From positions 1-34,596 of the forward strand of contig CAKRFP010000028.1 of the NCBI GenBank assembly GCA_934320645.1: DNA of 34,596 nt. Reading direction: 5' to 3'. Below are positions 1 through 8,162 of the stretch, in pieces. The stretch is from an uncultured Bariatricus sp. (lineage in GTDB: Bacteria > Bacillota > Clostridia > Lachnospirales > Lachnospiraceae). How positions within the stretch are numbered: position 1 is the stretch's first letter; each line of letters opens with the position of its first letter. The notes below the pieces were generated by a model. It worked only from the letters and a program-made list of their open reading frames with translations, ran no database searches and had not been told where the DNA came from. The translations under genes and the position numbers were made by a program.

Positions 1-9
1 AGCTTTCAT
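1..9 (-). CDS. Start of a leftward gene cut by the window edge
   Basis: Only the first three codons (Met-Lys-Ala) lie in the window. An AGGAGG ribosome binding site sits about 12 bases upstream on the minus strand (bases 22-27), a rather long spacing. Product unknown. It lies downstream of the rhamnose operon in the same direction, but the 104-base gap with a large inverted repeat suggests separate control. Confidence 0.4.
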
Positions 10-30
10 ATTGATTCTATTCCTCCTGTG

Positions 31-76
31 TTCCACATATTTTCCATATTTTATTCGATATGGGTAGTATGTGGAA
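31..76. repeat. Nested inverted repeat upstream of the edge gene
   Basis: Outer arms TTCCACATA (31-39) and TATGTGGAA (68-76) are perfect 9-base complements. Inside them CCATAT (44-49) and ATATGG (58-63) pair again around an 8-base loop. There is no long T-run on either side, so it does not look like an intrinsic terminator. It lies just before the ribosome binding site of the leftward edge gene and after the kinase gene, so an operator or leader structure is the better guess. Confidence 0.5.
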
Positions 77-113
77 AAACGTAGGATTTTATTACTCCGC
101 ATCCCGAAAATCT

Positions 114-1136
114 TTATTTATAATATCTTTCTTCGATCATATCCAGAAAATCCTGGTTTAAATAGTCTTCCATCTTTTTAAATGTTTCTTCATTGCGGAT
201 CAGTCTTCCCGGCTCCTGATATTCTACCCACGCCATTGCACACCATGTAATTCCTCTGAGACACGTAATTGGAATAAAAATGTTCAGACGTTCTTCGATT
301 CCACTCACATCAAATCTGCCATTTACCGCCTGGATATATTTTCTTGTAAAATCAGCCATCTCTTCTTCTGTCAGAATCACATCTGTTTTCCAGAAAGTTG
401 TCGTTGGTGCAAGGAAATGCCCCAGATCCTGAACCGGATCACCATAAAGCGGCTTTTCCCAGTCAACCAGATAATTGTCTTTTCCTGCGCCATTCATCAA
501 GAAATTTCCTGAATTCAGCTCTGTGTTAATACAGCATCTGTATCCATTGTAATCCCGGATCTCATTGATCTTCTCCTGTCCCAGCTCCAGAAGACGCCGG
601 ATCTGTACTTTTTTCTTTTCTTCTCCCAGATCAGACTCGTAGTATGTCTGCACCATCTGATTGCATTCATCCAGAATCGCCTGCAGCGGATTCGCCGGCG
701 ATATCAGTCCATCCGTATCATTCACCGGAACACTGTGGATATCCGCAAGACATTCTGCTGCTTCCATCAGATTCTTCCGATAATCCAGTGCACTCCCTTC
801 CAGAAACTCCATAACCATCACACCATACGGCAGTTCCTTCTTACTTCCATCTACAAAAACCGGCACTGGCGTCCGTCCTGAATCCGCCAGAAGCTCCAAT
901 GCATGATATTCGTATTCAATCTGATTTTCCAGATGCATCTGGCTTCCTGTATTGACACGAAGCACCAGTTTCTTTCCGGTCAGTGGGTGTACGAACCAGT
1001 AGTTGATATTATATTCTCCCTGTGCCAGTGGCTGATAGGCAATCTGAATTTCCTTCTGCTCTTCTTTCCCGATCCCGATTCCTTCCAGATAATGTTCTGT
1101 CTGTACATATTCTTTTAATCCCTGAATTCTTTCCAT
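114..1136 (-). CDS. APH/choline-kinase-like phosphotransferase
   Basis: 340 aa protein with the aminoglycoside phosphotransferase / choline kinase fold. The Brenner-type catalytic loop reads NTELNSGN near residues 204-211, where the family usually has HxDxxxxN, so His is replaced by Asn and the catalytic Asp by Glu. The metal-binding segment VDWEKPLYGDPVQDL follows near 224-238. I chose the ATG at 1136 rather than an upstream in-frame start because rfbC ends at 1138 and a GGGAG site sits about 7 bases before it. Last gene of the rfbABDC operon, so the substrate may be a sugar, choline-like or polyol group for polysaccharide decoration; that is inference. True aminoglycoside resistance is unlikely given the context. 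Confidence 0.75.
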   Translation of the reverse strand: MERIQGLKEYVQTEHYLEGIGIGKEEQKEIQIAYQPLAQGEYNINYWFVHPLTGKKLVLRVNTGSQMHLENQIEYEYHALELLADSGRTPVPVFVDGSKKELPYGVMVMEFLEGSALDYRKNLMEAAECLADIHSVPVNDTDGLISPANPLQAILDECNQMVQTYYESDLGEEKKKVQIRRLLELGQEKINEIRDYNGYRCCINTELNSGNFLMNGAGKDNYLVDWEKPLYGDPVQDLGHFLAPTTTFWKTDVILTEEEMADFTRKYIQAVNGRFDVSGIEERLNIFIPITCLRGITWCAMAWVEYQEPGRLIRNEETFKKMEDYLNQDFLDMIEERYYK

Positions 1137-1137
1137 C

Positions 1138-1683
1138 TTATTCTCCCAGCCTTCCCCACTTTTTATCTTTTTCACTCATTCTGTATGGCACATCAAGCTC
1201 TGGCCAGGCAACGTTAATCGTCGGATCGTTCCAGGCAATCCCGCCCTCATCATCCGGATGATAAAAATCCGTACATTTGTAGCAGAATTCTGCCTGGTCG
1301 CTCAGCACCAGAAATCCATGCGCAAATCCTTCCGGAATGTAAAACTGCTTTTTATTCTCTTCCGACAGTTCAATTCCATACCATTTTCCATAGGTGGCAC
1401 TTCCTTTCCGGATATCCACCGCCACATCAAATACGGTTCCCCGGATCACCCGGACCAGCTTTCCTTGCGGATATTTCTTCTGATAATGAAGGCCCCTCAG
1501 TACTGCTTTTCCGGAAGAGGACTGGTTATCCTGTACGAACTTCATCGTAAGTCCGGCTTCTTCCATATCCTTCTGATTATAGGTTTCCATAAAATATCCA
1601 CGCTGATCGCCATGCACTGCCGGCTCAATCACGCAGAGTCCTTCTATTCCACCTGCATTTTTTTCTACTTTTATCTGTCCCAT
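1138..1683 (-). CDS. rfbC: dTDP-4-dehydrorhamnose 3,5-epimerase
   Basis: RmlC, 181 aa, epimerises C3 and C5 of dTDP-4-keto-6-deoxyglucose, the third step of dTDP-L-rhamnose synthesis in the cytoplasm. Cupin-fold landmarks are visible: GDQRGYFMETYN near residue 23, LRGLHYQ with the catalytic His near residue 63, and IPEGFAHGFLVL near 117. The reading frame is open 37 codons upstream to 1794, but that extension lies inside rfbD and is basic and unlike the family. The ATG at 1683, 7 bases after the rfbD stop and behind an AAAGG-type site, gives the normal family start and length. Fully consistent with its operon partners. Confidence 0.95.
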   Translation of the reverse strand: MGQIKVEKNAGGIEGLCVIEPAVHGDQRGYFMETYNQKDMEEAGLTMKFVQDNQSSSGKAVLRGLHYQKKYPQGKLVRVIRGTVFDVAVDIRKGSATYGKWYGIELSEENKKQFYIPEGFAHGFLVLSDQAEFCYKCTDFYHPDDEGGIAWNDPTINVAWPELDVPYRMSEKDKKWGRLGE

Positions 1684-1690
1684 TTTCCTT

Positions 1691-2614
1691 TTATCCTTTT
1701 CTCTCTGCAAGAACTTCCTGCAAATATCTCTCCAGCGCATTCTTCCAGACCGGCAGTGGCTGAAATCCTTCTTCACAAATCCTTTTTCTGTCAAGTCTGC
1801 TGTTAAACGGTCTTGCTGCTTTTGAAATTCCGTATTCTGCTGTCGTAACCGGAATCACTTTTACATCTGCATATTCTTTTTCACCAAGCTTCACAGCCTG
1901 TGCGAAGATTTCTTTTGCAAAATCATACCAACTGACATATTCTCCTTCATTAGTCACATGATAGATCCCATATCGCTTTGTCACCGACAGATCTGCAAGA
2001 AATTTTGCAAGATCTGCCGTGTAAGTCGGCGTTCCAATCTGATCACATACCACTCGAAGTTCCTTCCGTCTTTTCCCCAGCTCCAGCATGGTCTTCACGA
2101 AATTATTCCCGTTTTTCCCGAATACCCAGGCGATCCGCACAATAAAATACTCTTTCAGTTCTGCTTTCACTGCCTGTTCACCCTGTAATTTCGTTTCACC
2201 GTATCGGTTCAGCGGCGAAAACTCCTCACAATCCGGTTCCCACGGTCTGCTCCCCTGTCCACCAAACACATAGTCTGTACTGATATAAACCATTTTAGCA
2301 TGAATTTTCTGGCAGGCGGATGCAAGATTTGCTGTGCCCTTTCCATTAACTTCCCATACTTTTTCATAGTTTTCCGGCTCTTCTGCCGCATCCACCGCCG
2401 TCCACGCCGCACAGTGGATCACAATATCCGGTTTGAGCCTTTCCAGAACTGCCATAACACCCCCCGCATCCGTGATATCCATCTGCACATAGCGCTCTGA
2501 CACTTCTCTTTTTTTCGTACCGCTTCCGATCACTTCATAACCCCGGCTGTCCAATTCACGCACAACATCCTTCCCCAACTGTCCGGCGGCACCTGTTACC
2601 AAAAACTTTAGCAT
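1691..2614 (-). CDS. rfbD: dTDP-4-dehydrorhamnose reductase
   Basis: RmlD, 307 aa, reduces dTDP-4-keto-L-rhamnose to dTDP-L-rhamnose, the last step of the pathway. The Rossmann motif TGAAGQLGKDVV begins at about residue 6, STDYVFGG follows near 115, and the SDR catalytic Tyr-Lys is in YGETKLQGE. The start at 2614 gives the usual MLKFLVTGA beginning and overlaps the end of rfbB by 7 bases, which suggests translational coupling. An upstream in-frame Met at 2653 lies within rfbB and has no family support. Confidence 0.95.
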   Translation of the reverse strand: MLKFLVTGAAGQLGKDVVRELDSRGYEVIGSGTKKREVSERYVQMDITDAGGVMAVLERLKPDIVIHCAAWTAVDAAEEPENYEKVWEVNGKGTANLASACQKIHAKMVYISTDYVFGGQGSRPWEPDCEEFSPLNRYGETKLQGEQAVKAELKEYFIVRIAWVFGKNGNNFVKTMLELGKRRKELRVVCDQIGTPTYTADLAKFLADLSVTKRYGIYHVTNEGEYVSWYDFAKEIFAQAVKLGEKEYADVKVIPVTTAEYGISKAARPFNSRLDRKRICEEGFQPLPVWKNALERYLQEVLAERKG

Positions 2615-3606
2615 TTTATTTTCATTTCCTTTTCTACGATCGGTCTCCACCACTCCTGATGATTCAGATACCAGTTGATTGTTTTCTTAATTCCTTCTGC
2701 AAAAGAAGTTTCCGGAAGCCAGCCAAGCTCTCTGTGGATCTTTGACGGATCGATTGCATATCTTCTGTCATGCCCTTTCCGATCCTCCACATAAGTAATC
2801 AGCTCTTCCGGCTTTCTAAGCTCCCTGCAGATCAACTTCACAATGTCGATATTCTTCATCTCGTTATGCCCGCCAACATTGTAAATTTCCCCTTCTTTTC
2901 CGTGACGCAGGATCAGATCGATCGCCCGGCAGTGATCCTTTACATAAAGCCAGTCACGGACATTTTTCCCATCACCATAGACCGGAAGCGGTCGGTCATG
3001 AAGCGCTTCGACGATCATCAGCGGAATCAGCTTTTCCGGCAGATGATAGGGACCATAATTGTTAGAACAGCGACTGATCGTCACCGGAAGTCCATAGGTT
3101 CTGTGATAAGACTGTACAAGAAGATCCGCAGCCGCTTTGGATGCGCTGTACGGACTGCTCGTATGGATCGGTGTCTCTTCTGTAAAAAACAGATCCGGTC
3201 GTTCAAGCGGAAGATCCCCGTACACCTCATCCGTAGAAACCTGATGATAACGCCGGATTCCATATTTCCGGCATGCATCCATCAGAACTGCTGTTCCTTT
3301 TATATTGGTATCCAGAAAGACTTCCGGATCTTCGATCGACCGGTCTACATGACTTTCTGCTGCAAAGTTAACCACGATGTCCGGCTGTTCTTCCTCAAAT
3401 AACCGGTACACTGCCACCCGGTCTGTCACCGATGCTTTCACAAACCGGAAGAGTGGATTTTTCATCGCCTGTTCCAGTGTTGACAAATGTCCTGCATAAG
3501 TCAGTGCATCCAGACAGATGATCTGGTCCCCGGAATGCTTTTCCATCATATAATAAATAAAGTTGCTGCCAATAAATCCGGCGCCGCCGGTAACAATGAT
3601 TTTCAT
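2608..3606 (-). CDS. rfbB: dTDP-glucose 4,6-dehydratase
   Basis: RmlB, 332 aa, converts dTDP-glucose to dTDP-4-keto-6-deoxyglucose, using bound NAD+. It starts with MKIIVTGGAGFIGSNF, the extended-SDR dinucleotide motif. The TDEVYGDL segment and the YSASKAAADLL motif with the catalytic Tyr-Lys are present, and length is normal for the family. Second gene of the operon, 16 bases after rfbA and overlapping rfbD. Confidence 0.96.
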   Translation of the reverse strand: MKIIVTGGAGFIGSNFIYYMMEKHSGDQIICLDALTYAGHLSTLEQAMKNPLFRFVKASVTDRVAVYRLFEEEQPDIVVNFAAESHVDRSIEDPEVFLDTNIKGTAVLMDACRKYGIRRYHQVSTDEVYGDLPLERPDLFFTEETPIHTSSPYSASKAAADLLVQSYHRTYGLPVTISRCSNNYGPYHLPEKLIPLMIVEALHDRPLPVYGDGKNVRDWLYVKDHCRAIDLILRHGKEGEIYNVGGHNEMKNIDIVKLICRELRKPEELITYVEDRKGHDRRYAIDPSKIHRELGWLPETSFAEGIKKTINWYLNHQEWWRPIVEKEMKIKC

Positions 3607-3622
3607 AAACTCTCTCCCCTGT

Positions 3623-4519
3623 CTAAAACAGATTCTCTCTGAACTTTCCTTCTGCTACGTCATGCAAATATTGTCCATACTGATTCTGTCTGTATTTTTC
3701 ACAGACTTCCAGCAGTGCGTTTCTGGAAATCCAGCCATTCAGATAGGCAATTTCTTCCAGACATCCAATTTTCCGGTGCTGATGAGTCTCTACCGTCTTC
3801 ACAAAATTGGTTGCATCTGTCAGACTCTCATGGGTGCCCGCATCCAGCCAGGTAAACCCCTGACCCAGAAGCTCTACCCGAAGTCTTCCCTGCTCCAGAT
3901 AGATCCGATTCAGATCCGTGATCTCCAGTTCTCCGCGTCTGCTTGGCTTTAACTGTCTTGCATAATCGCTCACCCGGTTATCATAAAAATACAGACCTGT
4001 CACACAGTAATTACTTTTCGGATGTTCGGGTTTTTCCTCAATGGAAACCGCCTTGCCCTTTTCATCAAATTCCACGATACCAAACCGTTCCGGATCATCC
4101 ACATAATATCCAAATATGGTTGCACCGTCTCCTCTCTCCGCTGCTTTTACCGCTTCTAAAAGGCGTTTCTTAAGCCCATGCCCTGCAAACAGATTATCCC
4201 CCAGGATCATTGCCGCCGCATCATTGCCAATAAATTTTTTTCCTATTATGAACGCCTGCGCAAGACCTTCCGGTCTTTCCTGCACCGCATAGGTTAATTC
4301 GATGCCGAACTGATGCCCGTCCCCGAAAAGTTCTTCAAATCTCAGTGTATCCTGTGGTGTGCTGATGATCAGGATCTCCCGAATCCCTGCACTCATAAGA
4401 ACTGATAACGGATAGTAGATCATCGGCTTGTCATACACAGGTAAAAGCTGCTTGGATGTCACCATCGTAAGTGGATAGAGCCTAGTTCCTGATCCGCCTG
4501 CCAAAATAATTCCTTTCAT
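3623..4519 (-). CDS. rfbA: Glucose-1-phosphate thymidylyltransferase
   Basis: RmlA, 298 aa, makes dTDP-glucose from glucose 1-phosphate and dTTP, the committed and usually feedback-regulated step of dTDP-rhamnose synthesis. MKGIILAGGSGTRLYPLT at the N terminus is the canonical nucleotidyltransferase signature; FTWLDAGTHESL lies in the C-terminal third. In-frame ATGs exist at 4540, 4525 and 4519. I chose 4519 because GGGG lies about 8 bases upstream and because this Met begins the family consensus. First gene of the rfbABDC-kinase operon, divergent from the five-rhodanese gene. Confidence 0.95.
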   Translation of the reverse strand: MKGIILAGGSGTRLYPLTMVTSKQLLPVYDKPMIYYPLSVLMSAGIREILIISTPQDTLRFEELFGDGHQFGIELTYAVQERPEGLAQAFIIGKKFIGNDAAAMILGDNLFAGHGLKKRLLEAVKAAERGDGATIFGYYVDDPERFGIVEFDEKGKAVSIEEKPEHPKSNYCVTGLYFYDNRVSDYARQLKPSRRGELEITDLNRIYLEQGRLRVELLGQGFTWLDAGTHESLTDATNFVKTVETHQHRKIGCLEEIAYLNGWISRNALLEVCEKYRQNQYGQYLHDVAEGKFRENLF

Positions 4520-4552
4520 TTTCATATCCCCGTTTTTCATTTTTATCTTTTT

Positions 4553-4581
4553 ATTTTACCACGAAACAGCAGTTAGTTTAA
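4553..4581 (-). promoter_or_regulatory. Candidate promoter of the rfbABDC operon
   Basis: On the minus strand TTAAAC (4576-4581) and TAAAAT (4553-4558) are 17 bases apart, and the -10 is preceded by TGG, an extended -10. This gives a leader of about 25-30 bases before rfbA. A second possible -10, TATAAT at 4594-4599, has no good -35. Confidence 0.4.
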
Positions 4582-4644
4582 TAAAATCTCTCAATTATAC
4601 CTATAGATTTTATCTATTCCGTTTTTATATATAGATTAAAACAA

Positions 4645-4674
4645 TTATGAAATTTTTGTGAAAACTGTTACAAT
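4645..4674 (+). promoter_or_regulatory. Candidate promoter of the five-rhodanese gene
   Basis: Extended -10 TGTTACAAT (TACAAT at 4669-4674) with a weak -35 TTATGA at 4645-4650, spacing 18. The gene then has a strong AAGGAGG ribosome binding site just before the ATG at 4711. The 190-base gap between the divergent genes otherwise holds only AT-rich sequence. Confidence 0.45.
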
Positions 4675-4710
4675 GTAATCGTAACCTAATTTTGAGAGTA
4701 AGGAGGAAAA

Positions 4711-7029
4711 ATGAAAAGAAAATTATTACCAGTATTTCTGTCTTTCGCATTACTTGCGAACGGCTCTCTGACAGCTTTTGCCGCTGATCCGGTTGCTGAT
4801 GCCGTTACAGAAAGTGATGTTCAGACTACTGTTTCAGAAGATCAGGAAAACCAGGAAGAAGTAACAGTTCCTGAAGGGGAAACTTCTGAAGAAGAAGCTT
4901 CTGCTGAAGCTGATGATTCTAAAGAAACTTCGGATGTTATTACTGATATCGCTGGTCGCTACACAGAACTTGGCACAGATGGTAATCCTATAGACGGATC
5001 AAAAGCCATCGAAAATGCAAAAGCCGGCTCTGGTGTTATCGTAGATGTACGCACACCCGAAAACTACAACAAGGGACATATTGAAGGTTCTATTTCTGCA
5101 CCAGTATTTACTTCTGATGGTGTTGTTAAGCGTTCCGATGAACCTACTGCTGTAGCTTTCACAGAAACTGTAACTGGAAATTCCGCTCTTGAAGGAAAAG
5201 AAATCTATGTTCTCTGCAACAGTGGAAACGCGGGTGCAAAAGCTGCTACCGTTTTATTAAACGCTGCAGGATATTCTCTTGACAACATTCACACTATTAC
5301 TTACGGAGCAACAGGCCTTGAAGTTCGTTACGCATTCCTTGGAACAAACAACGCTGTAACCGGTGCTGAAGCCGTAGCTGCTGTTGATTCATCTGATGTA
5401 GTAATCATCGATGTTCGTACAACAGAAAACTATGCAATAGGACATCTGAAAAATTCTATTTCCCTTCCTGTTTTCTATTTGAACGAAGAAGGCAAGCAGA
5501 TTGTTGCTCCAACAAATCAGGACAAATATGCAATAGTTTTTGCTGAATATGTGAAAGCCAATCTTTCTACATTTACCGGCAAAAAAGTATATGTTCTCTG
5601 CAACAGTGGTTCAAGAGGTGCAAAAGCCGCTACTGCTTTACTTGCAGACAACGGTGTTGACAAAAACACGATCTATACCATCACCGGTGGTGCGAAAGAT
5701 GACACTGTAAGCGGTGCTTTCGTAACTGTAGACGGCTACAAATTTGTATCCGGAAACGATGCTATTACAGCTGCAAAAGAAGGAACTGCATATGTCATTG
5801 ATGTGCGTTCTACAAAAGCACAGGCTAAAACAGGCACTCTGAAAGGATCCATTTCACAGTCTCTGTTTGACGCCGACAACAAACTTGACACAGCTGAAGC
5901 TGAAGCACTTGAAACAGCTTTCAAAGAAGAAATTCCTTCCAAAATAACAGAAGACAAACCAATCTACATCATCTGCAACAGTGGTGCAAGAGGGGCTCAG
6001 AAAGCAACCAAACTTCTTGGAGAACTTGGCTATAACACAAGCACTAAGGAAGATGGAAAAGTATACACCATCACAAACGGTGCAAAAGGCCTGGAACTCC
6101 TGTACGCAATGTCAGGAACAGATGGAAATGCTGTAGACGGAAAAACAGCTGTTGCTGCTGTTGGAAAAGACGATGTAGCAATCCTTGATGTTCGTGCAAC
6201 AGGCAACTATGGTGCCGGACATTTGAAAGGTTCTATCTCAACACCAGTATTTAATGCTGATGGTGTTGCAAAAACTACAGATGACCAGCTTTCCAAAGAT
6301 TTCACAAAATACGTAACAGACAACAAAGCCACTCTTGAGAAAAAAGATCTCTATCTTCTCTGTAACAGTGGTGCAAGTGGTGCAAGAGCTGCTACTGCTT
6401 TATTAAAAGCTGCCGGATATGATCTTGCAAAAGTTCATACCATCACTGGTGGTGCAAAAAATGAAGATGTAAAAGCTGCTTCCATTTATGTATCTGATAC
6501 TCATGTGATCAACAAAATGTCTGATACAAAGAATTACCTGATCCTTGATGTACGTTCTACAGAATCTTACACCAAAGGACACTTAAAGGGATCCCTTTCC
6601 CTTCCACTTTTCGACAAAGACAACAACCTTCCGGATGATCTTGCAAAAGCATTTACAGAATATGTAGCTGCTCACAAAGCAGATTTTGAAGGAAAAACAA
6701 TTTATGTTCTTTGCAACAGTGGTGCAAGAGGTGCTGCAAAAGCAACTCAGCTTCTCAAAGAAGCCGGAATCACAAATGTATTCACCATCGAAAATGGTGC
6801 AAAGAGTGAAGTGATCAAGAAACATTTTGTAACAGATCCTGTTGTTGATCCTGATACAAAGAAAGACAACAATAGCAAAGGTAACGGTAATAGCCAGAAT
6901 ACAAATAAGACCGCTACTGCTGCTACAACAAAGACAGGAGATACCGCTCCTATCGCTGCACTTGCAGTTGCAATGCTCGCTGCTCTTGGCGCAATCGTTG
7001 CATTCGGTAAGAAAAAAATTGTAAAATAA
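4711..7029 (+). CDS. Secreted five-domain rhodanese surface protein
   Basis: 772 aa. An N-terminal signal peptide (basic start, hydrophobic core, likely cleavage after AFA at residue 24) is followed by an acidic linker to about residue 75, then five tandem rhodanese-like domains. Their active-site cysteines are at 169, 297, 422, 551 and 668, spaced 117-129 residues apart. Each domain has an IVDVRT- or ILDVRS-type strand and a CNSG loop. Loops 2, 3 and 5 keep the Arg (CNSGSRG, CNSGARG, CNSGARG); loops 1 and 4 have Ala or Ser instead. A Ser/Thr/Asn-rich stretch precedes KTGD (741-744), a hydrophobic helix and a KKK-containing tail, which resembles a sortase sorting signal lacking the LP of LPxTG. 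Monocistronic between its own promoter and a strong terminator. Known rhodaneses move sulfane sulfur through the Cys; the extracellular substrate here is unknown. Confidence 0.9.
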   Translation: MKRKLLPVFLSFALLANGSLTAFAADPVADAVTESDVQTTVSEDQENQEEVTVPEGETSEEEASAEADDSKETSDVITDIAGRYTELGTDGNPIDGSKAIENAKAGSGVIVDVRTPENYNKGHIEGSISAPVFTSDGVVKRSDEPTAVAFTETVTGNSALEGKEIYVLCNSGNAGAKAATVLLNAAGYSLDNIHTITYGATGLEVRYAFLGTNNAVTGAEAVAAVDSSDVVIIDVRTTENYAIGHLKNSISLPVFYLNEEGKQIVAPTNQDKYAIVFAEYVKANLSTFTGKKVYVLCNSGSRGAKAATALLADNGVDKNTIYTITGGAKDDTVSGAFVTVDGYKFVSGNDAITAAKEGTAYVIDVRSTKAQAKTGTLKGSISQSLFDADNKLDTAEAEALETAFKEEIPSKITEDKPIYIICNSGARGAQKATKLLGELGYNTSTKEDGKVYTITNGAKGLELLYAMSGTDGNAVDGKTAVAAVGKDDVAILDVRATGNYGAGHLKGSISTPVFNADGVAKTTDDQLSKDFTKYVTDNKATLEKKDLYLLCNSGASGARAATALLKAAGYDLAKVHTITGGAKNEDVKAASIYVSDTHVINKMSDTKNYLILDVRSTESYTKGHLKGSLSLPLFDKDNNLPDDLAKAFTEYVAAHKADFEGKTIYVLCNSGARGAAKATQLLKEAGITNVFTIENGAKSEVIKKHFVTDPVVDPDTKKDNNSKGNGNSQNTNKTATAATTKTGDTAPIAALAVAMLAALGAIVAFGKKKIVK

Positions 7030-7051
7030 TAATTATTCCCAAAAAGGTTAC

Positions 7052-7091
7052 AAAATCGGGACGCTGACTAAATTGCCAACGTCCCGATTTT
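7052..7091. terminator. Strong intrinsic terminator between convergent genes
   Basis: Perfect 12-base stem AAAATCGGGACG (7052-7063) with CGTCCCGATTTT (7080-7091), followed on the plus strand by further T. It ends the five-rhodanese gene and, read on the minus strand with a TTTTG tail, probably also the leftward rhodanese lipoprotein gene. Confidence 0.9.
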
Positions 7092-7143
7092 TCAAATTCA
7101 TTCATATTCATACGATGTTCAGATCTCGTTGATCTGCTTCTCT

Positions 7144-8052
7144 TTATTTCTCCAAATCTCCTTCCACACACCATCTGTAGAAAGATTCGTCATAGTTCTC
7201 TGAATTTTCAAAGCCACACATTTCCATTACAAGCTGCATATAAGCTGAACGGATTCCTCCGGTACAGTAAGTAATAATATGATCCTCTTTTGAAAGTCCT
7301 GCATCTTCAAACATCTTGGTCAGATCTTCATTACTCTTTAATGTACTGTCACTGTTAAACAAATCCGTATAACGGATCTGGATTGCCCCTGGAAGATGTC
7401 CCCCATTTGCCTCCCCATACATTGTCTTTCCATTGTATTCTTTATCTGTACGGGTATCTACGATTTTACAGTCGTCATAAATTTCCTTCAACTCATCCGT
7501 ATTGATCACATGGGTTTCATCAATAGAATCAATTTCTACCGATACCGGTTTTGGCTCTGCTGCTCCTTTGACAGTCTCAACTCCTGCTGCTTTCAGTGCT
7601 TTGATCCCACCATCTACGATTTTCACATCCTCATAGCCTGCCGCGATCAGCTCCCATGCAATCCTGCCATCTTCTCCCCAGCCTTTCTCCGCATTTGAAA
7701 AAAGCACGATTTCCTTATCTTTTGCCAGCCCAAGCTCTCCTAATCTTTCGCTCAGGCGCTTTGTATCAAGGATACATCCCCAGTTTGCATCTCCCGCTTC
7801 CCCGTCTTCACAGGTTGCCAGATACTGCCATGTCGTTGCCACTGCACCTTTTACAGTACCTTTTTTCGCCTCATCTTCACCTCTTGCATCCACTACGATG
7901 ATATCGTCCAGATTTTCTTTCACATAGTCGGCGGTTACTACATACTTTCCTTCAAATGGTTCACTGCTGTCTGATGCCGAATTCTTTGCACCACATCCAG
8001 AAAGAGATGAAATCGCAAGAATTCCTGCAAGAAATAATGCTGTTCTTTTCAT
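7144..8052 (-). CDS. Rhodanese-like lipoprotein, two domains (copy 1)
   Basis: 302 aa. The signal peptide ends in the lipobox LSGC with the lipidated Cys at residue 20, so the protein is anchored on the outer face of the membrane. Two rhodanese-like domains follow. The first (about 30-160) has VVDARGEDEA but its loop, SNAEKGWGEDGR, has no Cys. The second (about 170-300) has IVDTRTDKEY and the active-site loop YCTGGIRSAY. This inactive-first, active-second arrangement is typical of thiosulfate/mercaptopyruvate sulfurtransferases and resembles the last two domains of E. coli YnjE. Clearly paralogous to the lipoprotein at 9497-10426. GAGGAG site before the ATG. A 110-base gap with its own extended -10 separates it from the glycosyltransferase upstream. 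Confidence 0.9.
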   Translation of the reverse strand: MKRTALFLAGILAISSLSGCGAKNSASDSSEPFEGKYVVTADYVKENLDDIIVVDARGEDEAKKGTVKGAVATTWQYLATCEDGEAGDANWGCILDTKRLSERLGELGLAKDKEIVLFSNAEKGWGEDGRIAWELIAAGYEDVKIVDGGIKALKAAGVETVKGAAEPKPVSVEIDSIDETHVINTDELKEIYDDCKIVDTRTDKEYNGKTMYGEANGGHLPGAIQIRYTDLFNSDSTLKSNEDLTKMFEDAGLSKEDHIITYCTGGIRSAYMQLVMEMCGFENSENYDESFYRWCVEGDLEK

Positions 8053-8086
8053 AATCTTTTCTCCTCGTCTAATCTTCTTTCTTCTA

Positions 8087-8095
8087 ACTATAACA
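8087..8095 (-). promoter_or_regulatory. Candidate promoter of rhodanese lipoprotein copy 1
   Basis: Extended -10 TGTTATAGT on the minus strand about 35 bases before the start codon, with only a weak TTAGTG 18 bases upstream as -35. It suggests this gene can be expressed apart from the polysaccharide operon. Confidence 0.45.
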
Positions 8096-8162
8096 TATCT
8101 GCAATCTATTCACTAATTGATTGTCCTTATCCCGGATTAAGTATATTCGTCTTTTCTATAAA

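Noticed and set aside
114..1136. Aminoglycoside resistance gene
   Set aside because: Although APH-like, it ends a dTDP-rhamnose operon and has an altered catalytic loop, which argues for a polysaccharide-related or other metabolic role.
1684..1794. N-terminal extension of rfbC
   Set aside because: The extension lies inside rfbD and does not match RmlC; the ATG at 1683 has the right spacing and family start.
2770..3402. Plus-strand open frame of about 210 codons
   Set aside because: Shadow of rfbB on the opposite strand; no motif and no start signals.
4656..4661. TTGTGA as -35 of the five-rhodanese gene
   Set aside because: Only 7 bases from the -10 TACAAT, too close for a sigma-70-type promoter.
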